This document shows, piece by piece, positions 1 through 7,286 of a stretch of 26,311 bases of DNA; the first letter of the stretch is position 1, and the number at the start of each line of letters is the position of its first letter. Under the pieces are notes generated by a model, which was not told the origin of the DNA, ran no database searches, and worked only from the letters and a program-made list of their open reading frames with translations. Source of the DNA: Sphingomonas sp. CCH9-E2. GTDB taxonomy: Bacteria; Pseudomonadota; Alphaproteobacteria; Sphingomonadales; Sphingomonadaceae. The translations under genes were made by a program, and so were the position numbers. The stretch is taken from contig NZ_LSJM01000027.1 of the NCBI RefSeq assembly GCF_001557215.1, positions 1-26,311 of the forward strand. Reading direction: 5' to 3'.

Positions 1-1
1 C

Positions 2-154
2 CGCCACATCCCCGACCGCGCCGCCGCCGCTGCCCACCTCGCCGCCATCGCCCAGCCCGGCGACCGCATCGTCATCATGGGGGCAAGGGACGACACGCTC
101 AGCCTGCTCGCGCAAAGCGTGCGCGACGATTTGGAAAGGAACGCAGTCAAATAG
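2..154 (+). CDS. C-terminal end of a probable Mur-ligase-like protein (partial)
   Basis: Only the last 50 codons are in the window; the frame is open from base 2 to TAG at 152-154. The tail contains [14 protein letters not shown] followed by a short amphipathic helix and an ENRK-like polar end. A 'GD.ivimGA.dd' strand near the C-terminus is typical of the last domain of Mur ligases (MurC/Mpl-type amino-acid ligases), where it forms the final Rossmann-like strand. That match is from memory of the family and the fragment is short, so the name is tentative. No terminator is visible between it and the next gene; a perfect TTGACA box starts eleven bases after its stop codon, so the next operon probably has its own promoter. 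Confidence 0.5.
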   Translation, partial: RHIPDRAAAAAHLAAIAQPGDRIVIMGARDDTLSLLAQSVRDDLERNAVK

Positions 155-164
155 GAAAGCACGC

Positions 165-214
165 TTGACACAGGCGGACAGCTCTACGTAAAGCTTACTT
201 GTCATTTGAACAAG
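165..214 (+). promoter_or_regulatory. Promoter and candidate autoregulatory operator of the XRE operon
   Basis: A perfect TTGACA (-35) lies at 165-170. The best -10 candidate is weak (TAAAGC, 189-194, 18-base spacing). Two dyads follow: GTAA-AGC-TTAC at 188-198 and CTTGT-N7-ACAAG at 198-214, the second abutting the ribosome-binding site AGGGAG (213-218). A protein bound here would block both the -10 region and translation initiation. The downstream operon encodes a small XRE repressor-like protein, so autoregulation is the obvious hypothesis; it is inferred, not shown. Confidence 0.45.
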
Positions 215-225
215 GGAGCTTTCCA

Positions 226-642
226 ATGCGCAACACCACCCCCGCCGGTCGGCGCTACATCGCCCGGTTCATGCCGCTGATCGCGGTCTATGTCGCGACG
301 CTGTTCATCACGACCTGGGTGATCCGCGAGAGCCAGCCGACCGGCGCACTGCTCGGCCTGCTCTCGGTTTTGCCGGCCCTGCCACTGGTCGGGATCATCG
401 CGGTGATCGGCCTTTATGTCGTTGAGGAGAAAGACGAATATATCCGCTCTCGGATCGTGCATCACATGATGGTCGGCCTTGGCGGCCTGCTGGCGATCAT
501 GAGCATCTGGGGCTTCCTCGAGTTCGGCGGCGCGGTCCCGCATTTCCCGACAATGCTGGGCTTCCCGATCTGGTGCGGAATCTGGGGGCTCAGCCAGTGC
601 ATCTCGGCCCTGCGTAACCGCAAGTCGGAGGAGGAAGCATGA
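226..642 (+). CDS. Four-helix integral membrane protein, partner of XRE regulator
   Basis: A 138-residue hydrophobic protein with about four predicted membrane segments (near residues 13-33, 43-66, 80-102 and 110-127). A charged loop, EEKDEYIRSR, lies at about 67-76 between helices 2 and 3. I chose the ATG at 226 because AGGGAG sits seven bases upstream; an in-frame TTG at 199 lies inside the inverted repeat and is less likely. Its stop overlaps the start of the XRE gene (ATGA at 639-642), so the two are translationally coupled. Small membrane protein plus small XRE regulator is a recurrent bacterial gene pair, in which the membrane protein may sense or sequester. No enzymatic motif is visible and the function is unknown. 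Confidence 0.85.
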   Translation: MRNTTPAGRRYIARFMPLIAVYVATLFITTWVIRESQPTGALLGLLSVLPALPLVGIIAVIGLYVVEEKDEYIRSRIVHHMMVGLGGLLAIMSIWGFLEFGGAVPHFPTMLGFPIWCGIWGLSQCISALRNRKSEEEA

Positions 643-842
643 AGAACCGCCTCCGCGTCCTCCGCGCCGAGCGGGAGTGGAGCCAGCAGGACCTGGCCGA
701 GCGCCTCGAAGTGTCGCGGCAGAGCGTCAATGCGATCGAAACCGGCCGCTACGACCCCTCGCTGCCGCTCGCCTTCAAGATCGCCGACCTGTTCGGGATG
801 ACGATCGAAGAGATTTTCACCAATCCCTCGAAGGAGGCCTGA
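639..842 (+). CDS. Small XRE-family helix-turn-helix transcriptional regulator
   Basis: A 67-residue protein that is essentially a single HTH_3 (Cro/C1-type) domain. The helix-turn-helix core is SQQDLAERLEVSRQSVNAIE at residues 15-34, followed by TGRYDPSLPLAFKIADLF and the usual IEEIF ending. This is the minimal stand-alone class (YozG-like) with no sensor domain, so its signal must come from a partner, plausibly the coupled membrane protein whose stop it overlaps by four bases. The alpha/beta hydrolase starts three bases after it ends. The likely target is the dyad upstream of the operon at 188-214. Confidence 0.93.
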   Translation: MKNRLRVLRAEREWSQQDLAERLEVSRQSVNAIETGRYDPSLPLAFKIADLFGMTIEEIFTNPSKEA

Positions 843-845
843 GCC

Positions 846-1748
846 ATGTTCCGCCTGATCGCCCTGATGGCCCTCGCCGCCCTGCCGCTGAGCACCCCGA
901 CCAGCCACGCCCAGACCGCCGCAGCCCCCGCCGAACAGCGGATGGCGCACATCTCGATCGTCGCTCTCGGTGAAGCCAAGCCGGGTCGCGAGCCACTCTA
1001 CCTCATCCCCGGCCTGTCCAGCCCCCGTCAGGTCTGGGACGGCATCGCCCCCGGTCTGGCCAAGGACCGGCAAGTGCTGCTGGTCCAGGTTAACGGCTTC
1101 GGCGGCGACGCGCTGGGCGAGAATGGCAAGCCCGGCATGACCGACGGCATCATCGCCGACATCCTTACCGACGCTGCCAAGCGCGGTGCCAAGCAGCCTG
1201 CAGTGATCGGCCACAGCTATGGCGGCCTGATCGGCATGATGCTCGCCGCCCGCCATCCCGACCGGGTCGGCCGGTTGCTCGTGGTCGATACCCTGCCCTT
1301 TTTCGGCAAGCTCTTCGACCCCGCCGCCACCCCCGCCAGCATCGCGCCGCGTGCCGAGCAACTCCGCGCGATGACCGTCGCCGGGGCCGACCGAATGAAG
1401 GCGATGCCCAGCGTCACCAGCGACCCCGGCGGTATCTGGTCGAACACGCCGGAAGGCCGGATCAAGGTCGCCAATTGGGGCCTCAAGGCCGATCAGCGTG
1501 CCGTCGCCCAGGCGCTCTACGAGGATATCGTCACCGATATCGGCCCGGAACTGGCCAAGGTGACCGCCAAGCCCTTCACCATCCTCTACGCCGCCGGTGT
1601 CGGCGAGGCGCAGGCCAAAGCCGTCTGGGAACCCGCCTACGCCGGCACTCCGGCCAAACTGGTCGCGGTCCCCGACAGCTATCACTTCATCATGCTCGAC
1701 CAGCCCCAGCGCTTCGCCGCGGAGGTGAAGGCGTTCCTCGCCGAATGA
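846..1748 (+). CDS. Exported alpha/beta-fold hydrolase
   Basis: A 300-residue protein with an N-terminal signal peptide (hydrophobic MFRLIALMALAALPL, likely cleavage after SHAQ near residue 23). The nucleophile elbow GHSYGG puts the catalytic serine at residue 124; an oxyanion-side LIPGLSS motif is at 53-59. The catalytic histidine is probably in DSYHFIMLDQP near the C-terminus. Length and layout fit the AB_hydrolase_1/6 families, so it is an esterase- or lipase-like enzyme of unknown substrate acting in the periplasm. It is the last gene of the membrane protein-XRE operon (three-base gap), which suggests its expression is controlled by that regulator. Confidence 0.9.
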   Translation: MFRLIALMALAALPLSTPTSHAQTAAAPAEQRMAHISIVALGEAKPGREPLYLIPGLSSPRQVWDGIAPGLAKDRQVLLVQVNGFGGDALGENGKPGMTDGIIADILTDAAKRGAKQPAVIGHSYGGLIGMMLAARHPDRVGRLLVVDTLPFFGKLFDPAATPASIAPRAEQLRAMTVAGADRMKAMPSVTSDPGGIWSNTPEGRIKVANWGLKADQRAVAQALYEDIVTDIGPELAKVTAKPFTILYAAGVGEAQAKAVWEPAYAGTPAKLVAVPDSYHFIMLDQPQRFAAEVKAFLAE

Positions 1749-1754
1749 CCCAAC

Positions 1755-1794
1755 GAAGAAGGGTCGCCCCGGCATCCCGGGACGGCCCTTCTTC
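1755..1794. terminator. Convergent hairpin terminator between the hydrolase and fsa
   Basis: Perfect arms GAAGAAGGG (1755-1763) and CCCTTCTTC (1786-1794) enclose a further GC-rich stem with one C-A mismatch (CGCCCCGG against CCGGGACG). It starts seven bases after the hydrolase stop and ends 17 bases before the end of the opposing gene. The A/T-rich outer arms let it serve in both directions. Confidence 0.75.
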
Positions 1795-1811
1795 AATTCA
1801 CCCGGTCGCGA

Positions 1812-2465
1812 TCAGGCGATGGTCTGCCCGGTCTTGGCCCAGTCGGACAGGAACCCCTCGATCCCCTTGTCGGTCAGCGGATGCTTGACCAGCTGGCGGA
1901 TCACCGCCGGCGGCGCAGTCATCACGTCCGCACCCAGCTTGGCGGCTTCGAGGATGTGTATCGGATGGCGGACACTGGCGACCAGAATCTCGGTCTCGAA
2001 CGCATAATTGTCATAGATCAGGCGGATGTCGCCGATCAGGTCCATGCCATCAAAGCCGATATCGTCATGCCGCCCGACGAACGGCGAAATAAACGTCGCT
2101 CCCGCCTTCGCCGCCAGCAACGCCTGATTGGCCGAGAAGCACAAGGTCACATTGACCATCGTCCCGTCACTGGTCAGCGCCTTGCACGCCTTCAGTCCCT
2201 CGATCGTCAGCGGCAGCTTGACCGCAACATTGTCAGCGATCTTCCGCACGATCTCCGCCTCGCGCATCATGCCGTCATAATCGAGCGCGACGACCTCGGC
2301 CGACACCGGTCCGTCGACAATCTCGCAAATCTCGGCGACGACCTCGAGGAAGTTGCGCCCCGCCTTGTGGATCAGCGACGGGTTGGTGGTCACCCCGTCG
2401 AGCAGCCCGGCATCCGCCAGCTCGCGGATATCGTTGGTGTCGGCGGTGTCGGCGAAGAATTTCAT
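1812..2465 (-). CDS. fsa: Fructose-6-phosphate aldolase / short transaldolase family
   Basis: A 217-residue TIM-barrel protein of the short transaldolase (TalC/FSA/MipB) family, which is 210-220 residues long. The N-terminus [16 protein letters not shown] and the GVTTNPSL motif (24-31) are diagnostic. The Schiff-base lysine is K83 in NVAVKLPLT. Members cleave or form fructose 6-phosphate to dihydroxyacetone and glyceraldehyde 3-phosphate, or act as transaldolases in the pentose phosphate pathway; sequence alone does not separate these. The start at 2465 was chosen because it gives the conserved N-terminus and has GGAG nine bases upstream; the frame extends further up to 2627 but that part does not look like protein. 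It diverges from the DUF2490 gene. Confidence 0.93.
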   Translation of the reverse strand: MKFFADTADTNDIRELADAGLLDGVTTNPSLIHKAGRNFLEVVAEICEIVDGPVSAEVVALDYDGMMREAEIVRKIADNVAVKLPLTIEGLKACKALTSDGTMVNVTLCFSANQALLAAKAGATFISPFVGRHDDIGFDGMDLIGDIRLIYDNYAFETEILVASVRHPIHILEAAKLGADVMTAPPAVIRQLVKHPLTDKGIEGFLSDWAKTGQTIA

Positions 2466-2482
2466 CGAGGAACTCCGGTGGA

Positions 2483-2497
2483 ATGTGACAGTTACAT
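2483..2497. promoter_or_regulatory. Candidate operator in the fsa/DUF2490 divergent region
   Basis: ATGTGAC-A-GTTACAT is a 15-base dyad, symmetric apart from one G/T position, in the 90-base gap between two divergent starts. The half-site spacing does not fit CRP (TGTGA-N6-TCACA) or FNR. No clear -35/-10 pair can be assigned. Operator status is a guess from position and symmetry. Confidence 0.3.
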
Positions 2498-2555
2498 GAC
2501 GTCGCGCTATGCGGAGCGCGACTCCGTTCGCGAAGCCCTCTATCACTGGACTCCC

Positions 2556-3233
2556 ATGCGCTCCATCTTTCTCGTCCTGCCGCTGCTCGCCGCCGCCCCC
2601 GCCATGGCGCAGCAGGTCGACGAGCAAATCTGGCTACAGACCAACGCCCAGATCCGCCTCGACGACAATTCGCGCGTGACGCTGGAGGGAATTGCCCGAT
2701 TCAGCGACGGGCTGGACGGCCTGTTCCACACCGAAATCGGCGGGATCGTCAGCACCAAGGTCGCGGACAATGTCGAGATCGGCATCGGCTATCGCCGCGT
2801 GTCAGCCCATGGCAACAGCAGCGCGGCGGATGAAGACCGGCTACGGCAGCAGGTCGTCGCCACCTTTGGCCGCATATCGACCCGCCTGCGTGTCGATCAG
2901 CGCTTTCACCCCGGGGGCGACGAGATCGGCTTCCGTATCCGCCCACTGATCCGCTATAATCACCCGCTCGGCGACAAGGGCCTCGCGCTCTTTGTCGGGC
3001 ATGAGAGCTTCTATATGCCCAACAGCACCGTCTGGGGCCAGCGCAAGGGCTATGACCGGATGCGCAACCAGATCGGTGTCACACTGCCGCTGGCCGAGGG
3101 GCTGACCACCGACATTGCCTATCTCAACCAGTACCGCTTCGGCAAAGGCGGTGCGCGCGACCAGATGGATCACGCGCTGAGCCTCCAGCTGACGATCGCG
3201 CTCGGCGGCAAACCGCAGCACGAGGACGAATAG
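2556..3233 (+). CDS. DUF2490 domain-containing exported protein
   Basis: A 225-residue protein with a clear signal peptide ([19 protein letters not shown], cleavage after residue 19). The mature part starts with [17 protein letters not shown] and runs as alternating beta strands with RLRQQ, DQRF, YNHPL and LNQYRF motifs, as in DUF2490, an outer-membrane beta-barrel-like family of unknown function. The ATG at 2556 is preferred over the in-frame ATG at 2494 because only the shorter form begins with the signal peptide; the ribosome-binding site is weak. It sits between fsa (divergent) and priA (same strand, 80-base gap holding a small GGCC stem but no obvious terminator). Confidence 0.85.
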   Translation: MRSIFLVLPLLAAAPAMAQQVDEQIWLQTNAQIRLDDNSRVTLEGIARFSDGLDGLFHTEIGGIVSTKVADNVEIGIGYRRVSAHGNSSAADEDRLRQQVVATFGRISTRLRVDQRFHPGGDEIGFRIRPLIRYNHPLGDKGLALFVGHESFYMPNSTVWGQRKGYDRMRNQIGVTLPLAEGLTTDIAYLNQYRFGKGGARDQMDHALSLQLTIALGGKPQHEDE

Positions 3234-3313
3234 CAACGGCCGCTTATGGCCGGGCCGCGGAGCGGTGCGTTAGCGCTTTCCACGCCGCGCAGGAATGCCG
3301 ATATGGGGCGCCC

Positions 3314-5479
3314 ATGTCCCGCGCCCGCGTCATTGTCCTCAACTCCGCGCTCGGCCCGCTCGACTATCGCGTCCCGCGCGGGATGGCGGTCGAGCCGGGG
3401 TCGATCGTCGTCGCCCCGCTCGGGCCGCGCCAGCTGATCGGCGTGGTGTGGGAGGCGGAGCGGCTGCCGACCGAGGAGATCGGCGACAACCGTCTGCGCA
3501 ACCTGCTCGCCGTTGCCGATGCGCCGCCGATCCCCGCGCCGCTGCGGCGCCTGATCGAATGGACCGCCGACTATTATCTCGCCCCGCTCGCATCGGTGCT
3601 GCGGATGGCGCTCAGCTCGACCTCGGCGCTGGAGGGCGGCAAGACCATTGTCGAATATCGCGCGACCGGTGAAATCCCGCAGCGCATGACCGCGCAGCGC
3701 GAGCAGGCGCTGGAGCGGATCGGCGACCGTCAGGGCCTGATCCGCGAACTCGCAACGATCGCCGATGTCTCCGACGGCGTGATCCGCGGACTGGTCAAGA
3801 GCGGCGCGATCGAGGGGGTGACGGTCGCGCTCGACACGCCCTACCCGCTCCCGGACCCAGGCTTCGCCGCACCCGAGCTGTCCGACGAACAGGAAACGGT
3901 CGCGGCCACGCTGCGCGACGCGGTGCGCGACCGACAGTTCCAGCCCTTCCTCCTCGACGGCGTCACCGGATCGGGCAAGACCGAAGTCTATTTCGAGGCG
4001 GTCGCCGAAGCGATCCGCGCCGGGCGTCAGACGTTGGTGATGCTCCCCGAAATTGCGCTGACCGAACCCTTCCTCAAGCGCTTCCACGCCCGTTTCGGAG
4101 TCGAGCCGGTCGCTTGGCACTCGGGCCTGCGCCAGTCCCAGCGCCGCCGCGCCTGGCGCGCCATCGCCAATGGTGAAGCGCTGGTCACCGTCGGCGCGCG
4201 CTCGTCGCTGTTCCTGCCCTACCCCAATCTCGGCCTGATCGTCGTGGATGAAGCGCACGAGACCAGCTTCAAGCAGGAAGAGGGCGTCCATTATCACGCG
4301 CGCGACGTCGCCGTGATGCGCGCGCATTTCGAGGGCTGCCCGATCGTGCTCGCCAGCGCCACACCGGCGATCGAAACCCGGCAACAGGTCGCGCTGGGCC
4401 GCTACACCGAGCTCAAGCTGCCCGGCCGCTATGGCGTGGCCGAGATGCCCGCGATCGAAGCAATCGACCTGCTCGCCGACCCGCCGATGCGGGGTCGCTG
4501 GCTCGCGCCCAAGCTGGTCCGCGCGATCGACACGACGCTGGAGCGCAAGGAACAGGTGCTGCTGTTCCTCAATCGCCGCGGCTATGCCCCGCTCACCCTG
4601 TGCCGCACCTGCGGGCATCGCTTCCAATGCCCCAATTGCACGGCGTGGATGGTCGAGCATCGGTTGATCAACCGCCTCGCCTGCCACCATTGCGGACACA
4701 CCATCCCGACGCCGCGCGCCTGCCCGGAATGCGACAGTGAGGACAGCTTGGTCGCCTGCGGCCCCGGGGTGGAGCGCATCGCCGACGAGGTTGCGGCGCT
4801 GTTCCCGGACGCCAAGACCGCCATCGTCACCTCCGACACGATCTGGTCCCCGGCCAAAGCGGCGGAGTTCGTCGCGCGGATGGAGGCGGGCGACATCGAC
4901 ATCGTCGTCGGCACGCAATTGGTGACCAAGGGCTATCACTTCCCCAATCTGACCCTGGTCGGGGTGGTCGATGCCGATCTCGGCCTTGAGGGCGGCGATC
5001 TGCGCGCGGCGGAGCGCAGCTTCCAGCAGATCTGCCAAGTCGCGGGGCGCGCCGGGCGCGGCGAAAAGCCCGGCACCGTCCTCATCCAGACGCACAGCCC
5101 CAAGGCCCCGGTGATGCGCGCATTGGTCAGCGGCGATGCCGAGGGCTTCTATGCCGCCGAGACCGAGGCAAGGCGCGAGGCGGGAGCCCCGCCTTTCGGT
5201 CGCTATGCCGCGATCATCGTGTCGAGCGAGGACAAGGACGCCGGGCTCGACACCGCCCGCGCAATCGGTCGCAGCGCGCCGCAGGTGGAGGCAATGCAGG
5301 TCTTCGGCCCCGCCCCCGCCCCGCTCGCGATGCTGCGTGGCCGCCACCGCTTCCGCCTGCTCGTTCACGCCCGCCGGGCGCTCGACGTGCAGGATGTGAT
5401 CCGCGACTGGCTCGGCGCGCTGGAATGGCCCGCCAAGGTGCGCGTGGTGGTCGATGTCGACCCCTACAACTTCCTGTGA
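3314..5479 (+). CDS. priA: Primosomal protein N', replication-restart DNA helicase PriA
   Basis: A 721-residue superfamily 2 helicase that reloads DnaB at stalled or repaired forks. In order: the N-terminal 3'-DNA-binding domain (RVIVLNSALGPLDYRVP, 5-21), a winged-helix region, Walker A GVTGSGKT (216-223), DEAH (312-315), and a helicase C domain containing eight zinc-binding cysteines at 430, 433, 439, 442, 457, 460, 470 and 473. The GTQLVTKGYHFPNLTLVGVV segment is the conserved late helicase motif. The length matches the family. The start has GGGGCG upstream. All key residues are present and nothing suggests decay. Confidence 0.97.
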   Translation: MSRARVIVLNSALGPLDYRVPRGMAVEPGSIVVAPLGPRQLIGVVWEAERLPTEEIGDNRLRNLLAVADAPPIPAPLRRLIEWTADYYLAPLASVLRMALSSTSALEGGKTIVEYRATGEIPQRMTAQREQALERIGDRQGLIRELATIADVSDGVIRGLVKSGAIEGVTVALDTPYPLPDPGFAAPELSDEQETVAATLRDAVRDRQFQPFLLDGVTGSGKTEVYFEAVAEAIRAGRQTLVMLPEIALTEPFLKRFHARFGVEPVAWHSGLRQSQRRRAWRAIANGEALVTVGARSSLFLPYPNLGLIVVDEAHETSFKQEEGVHYHARDVAVMRAHFEGCPIVLASATPAIETRQQVALGRYTELKLPGRYGVAEMPAIEAIDLLADPPMRGRWLAPKLVRAIDTTLERKEQVLLFLNRRGYAPLTLCRTCGHRFQCPNCTAWMVEHRLINRLACHHCGHTIPTPRACPECDSEDSLVACGPGVERIADEVAALFPDAKTAIVTSDTIWSPAKAAEFVARMEAGDIDIVVGTQLVTKGYHFPNLTLVGVVDADLGLEGGDLRAAERSFQQICQVAGRAGRGEKPGTVLIQTHSPKAPVMRALVSGDAEGFYAAETEARREAGAPPFGRYAAIIVSSEDKDAGLDTARAIGRSAPQVEAMQVFGPAPAPLAMLRGRHRFRLLVHARRALDVQDVIRDWLGALEWPAKVRVVVDVDPYNFL

Positions 5480-5481
5480 TC

Positions 5482-5495
5482 GTTACGCGCGTAAC
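5482..5495. promoter_or_regulatory. Perfect 14-base palindrome upstream of the zinc-peptidase genes
   Basis: GTTACGCGCGTAAC is a gapless perfect palindrome beginning two bases after the priA stop. A related half-site, GCGCGTTA, occurs at about 5515-5522. A weak promoter (TCGACA at 5499-5504, 16 bases, TAGCAT at 5521-5526) lies just downstream. With no loop it cannot be a terminator hairpin, so it is more likely a regulator-binding site for the gene at 5555. Confidence 0.4.
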
Positions 5496-5554
5496 GTCTC
5501 GACATCCGCATTGCGCGCGTTAGCATCGCATCATCGAACAATAGGGGGTTCGTA

Positions 5555-7159
5555 ATGTCGTTTCTTTCCATTCGCGGCGTGCGCGCCGCGGTGCGTGGAG
5601 CAGTCTGCGCAGCGCTTTTCCTCATCCCGGCGACCGCATCGGCGGAATGGTATGAGGCGAGTACCAAGCATTTCGTGCTCTACGCCAATGACGATCCCAA
5701 GTTCATCGAACGCTATACTGCGGCGCTGGAACGCTTCGATCTGGCAATGCGCAAGTTCCGCAATGTCGAGGACCGCGAGATCGCGCCGGTCGATCGCGTG
5801 ACGATCTACATGCTGCCGGGTATCAACTCGATGGCCGATCTGGGACGCGATGGCGCGGCCGGCTTCTATATCCCGCGCGCTGGTGGCTCGGTCGCCTTTA
5901 CGATCAAGGAAGGGAGCAAGCCCAACCCCGGATCGCGAACGCGGGTGGACGAACGGTTCGAACTGAATCCGACCCAGGTGCTGCGTCATGAATATGGCCA
6001 CCACTTCATGTTCAACAATTTCAGCGCAGCGGCGCTGCCGATGTGGCTGACCGAAGGCTTTGCCGAGTTTCACGCGACCGCAGAAGATCTGCCCGACGGC
6101 AGCGTGCGCTTTGGCCGCATCCCGCTCTACCGTGCGGCGAATTTCGAGTTCACCGACGCCTGCTCGGTCGGCTTGGTGTTGCGCACGTCCGACCTGCGCA
6201 AACTGGGCGGGTGCCAGGTTTCGCATATCTATGCCTATGGCTGGCTCGCGACGCATTATTTCACCTTCGCGCCCGGCGGACCCAAGCTGATCGGCGACTA
6301 CATCACCGCCGTGAACCGCGGCGAGCCGCTGGAGAAAGCCGTCGCTGCGTTCGGCAATGTCGATGCGCTGGCCGGCGAAATGCAGCGTTATCTGAACGCC
6401 AAGAGCCGGACGGTCTTCGCCGTCCCCGCAGCATCGCTGAACACTGCAGCCCCGGTGATGCGCAAGCTCTCGCCGGCGGAAGCCGCGACGATGTCGGTTC
6501 GCATCCGCTCAAAGGCCGGGGTTTCGGAGAATGAGGCGCCCAAAGTCTATGAGGCTGCCGTCCGCGCTGCCGCGCCCTATCCCAACGACCCCGCCGCCCA
6601 GCTTGTCCTGGCGGAAGCCGCATATGACGCCAAGAAGTATGCCGAGGCCGCTGCCGCAGCACAGCGCGTCGTGGACGCCAATCCCAAATCGACCAAGGGG
6701 CTGGTCTATCTCGGCCTCGCCAAGCTTGAACTTGCCCGGGCGGCCAAGACGACCGACGTCAAGGTCTGGCGTGAGGCGCGGTCATGGCTTGTCAGCGCGA
6801 ACAAGGCCGATCCCTATGACGCAGAGCCGCTGCTGCACTACTACCGCAGCTTTCTCGCGGCCGGCGAGCGTCCGACCAAGAATGCCGAGGAGGGATTGCT
6901 TCAGGCATCGGAATTCGTGCCGCACGATCGCACGCTGCTGTTTGATGTCGCCTATGTGATGCTGGGTCGAAACGACCCCAAGGCCGCCCGATCGGCGCTG
7001 CAGGTCATTGCATACAACCCGCACGGAACCGGCAAATCCGTTGCCAACAAGCTGATCGACATGATCGACAAGAATGATCTCGCCGGAGCGATGGCGAAGC
7101 TGCAACCCTATCTCGCCGATCCGAACTATCGCGATCCGGAGGACAAACGGCGCGGTTGA
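5555..7159 (+). CDS. Exported HExxH zinc peptidase with C-terminal TPR region (paralogue 1)
   Basis: A 534-residue exported protein: signal peptide 1-30 (cleavage ATASA/EWYEA), a gluzincin-like metallopeptidase core, then a helical TPR-type region from about 330 to 520. Zinc ligands are H145 and H149 in HEYGHH, with E146 catalytic, and E167 in WLTEGFAEF, 17 residues beyond the second histidine. This matches the peptidase-MA-like arrangement (DUF1570 type). ATG 5555 has AGGGGG ten bases upstream. It is 46% or so the same layout as the next gene: both mature proteins begin EW, both have a Y..GW..HY motif after the active site, and both end in TPRs. The substrate is unknown; location is periplasmic by the signal peptide. 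The percentage is only a by-eye impression of shared layout, not an alignment. Confidence 0.85.
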   Translation: MSFLSIRGVRAAVRGAVCAALFLIPATASAEWYEASTKHFVLYANDDPKFIERYTAALERFDLAMRKFRNVEDREIAPVDRVTIYMLPGINSMADLGRDGAAGFYIPRAGGSVAFTIKEGSKPNPGSRTRVDERFELNPTQVLRHEYGHHFMFNNFSAAALPMWLTEGFAEFHATAEDLPDGSVRFGRIPLYRAANFEFTDACSVGLVLRTSDLRKLGGCQVSHIYAYGWLATHYFTFAPGGPKLIGDYITAVNRGEPLEKAVAAFGNVDALAGEMQRYLNAKSRTVFAVPAASLNTAAPVMRKLSPAEAATMSVRIRSKAGVSENEAPKVYEAAVRAAAPYPNDPAAQLVLAEAAYDAKKYAEAAAAAQRVVDANPKSTKGLVYLGLAKLELARAAKTTDVKVWREARSWLVSANKADPYDAEPLLHYYRSFLAAGERPTKNAEEGLLQASEFVPHDRTLLFDVAYVMLGRNDPKAARSALQVIAYNPHGTGKSVANKLIDMIDKNDLAGAMAKLQPYLADPNYRDPEDKRRG

Positions 7160-7164
7160 CGATG

Positions 7165-7205
7165 CCAGCGCCGCCGCCGTGCGCAGCGCATGGCGGCGGC
7201 GCTGG
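7165..7205. terminator. Very stable GC hairpin between the two peptidase genes
   Basis: Two perfectly complementary 14-base arms (7165-7178 and 7192-7205) enclose a 13-base loop that itself can form TGCG-CAG-CGCA. It begins five bases after the upstream stop codon. There is no T-run after it, so it is not a canonical intrinsic terminator. It may end or attenuate transcription in this GC-rich genome or protect the 3' end of the upstream message. Confidence 0.5.
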
Positions 7206-7286
7206 ATCGACCGATTCAGCCTAGCGGGTGGCCGCTTGCCCGTCGCGGCCGATCGATTAGGTTGCCGTCGAAAGGGAGCCGACGCA

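Noticed and set aside
2483..2497. A CRP or FNR site
   Set aside because: The half-sites are only three bases apart; CRP needs six and FNR needs TTGAT-N4-ATCAA.
1881..2555. Upstream extension of the DUF2490 reading frame
   Set aside because: The extra residues are antisense to fsa and lack protein character; the signal peptide starts at 2556.
3170..5368. A 732-residue open frame on the - strand opposite priA
   Set aside because: It is a codon-bias shadow; priA on the + strand has all helicase and zinc motifs.
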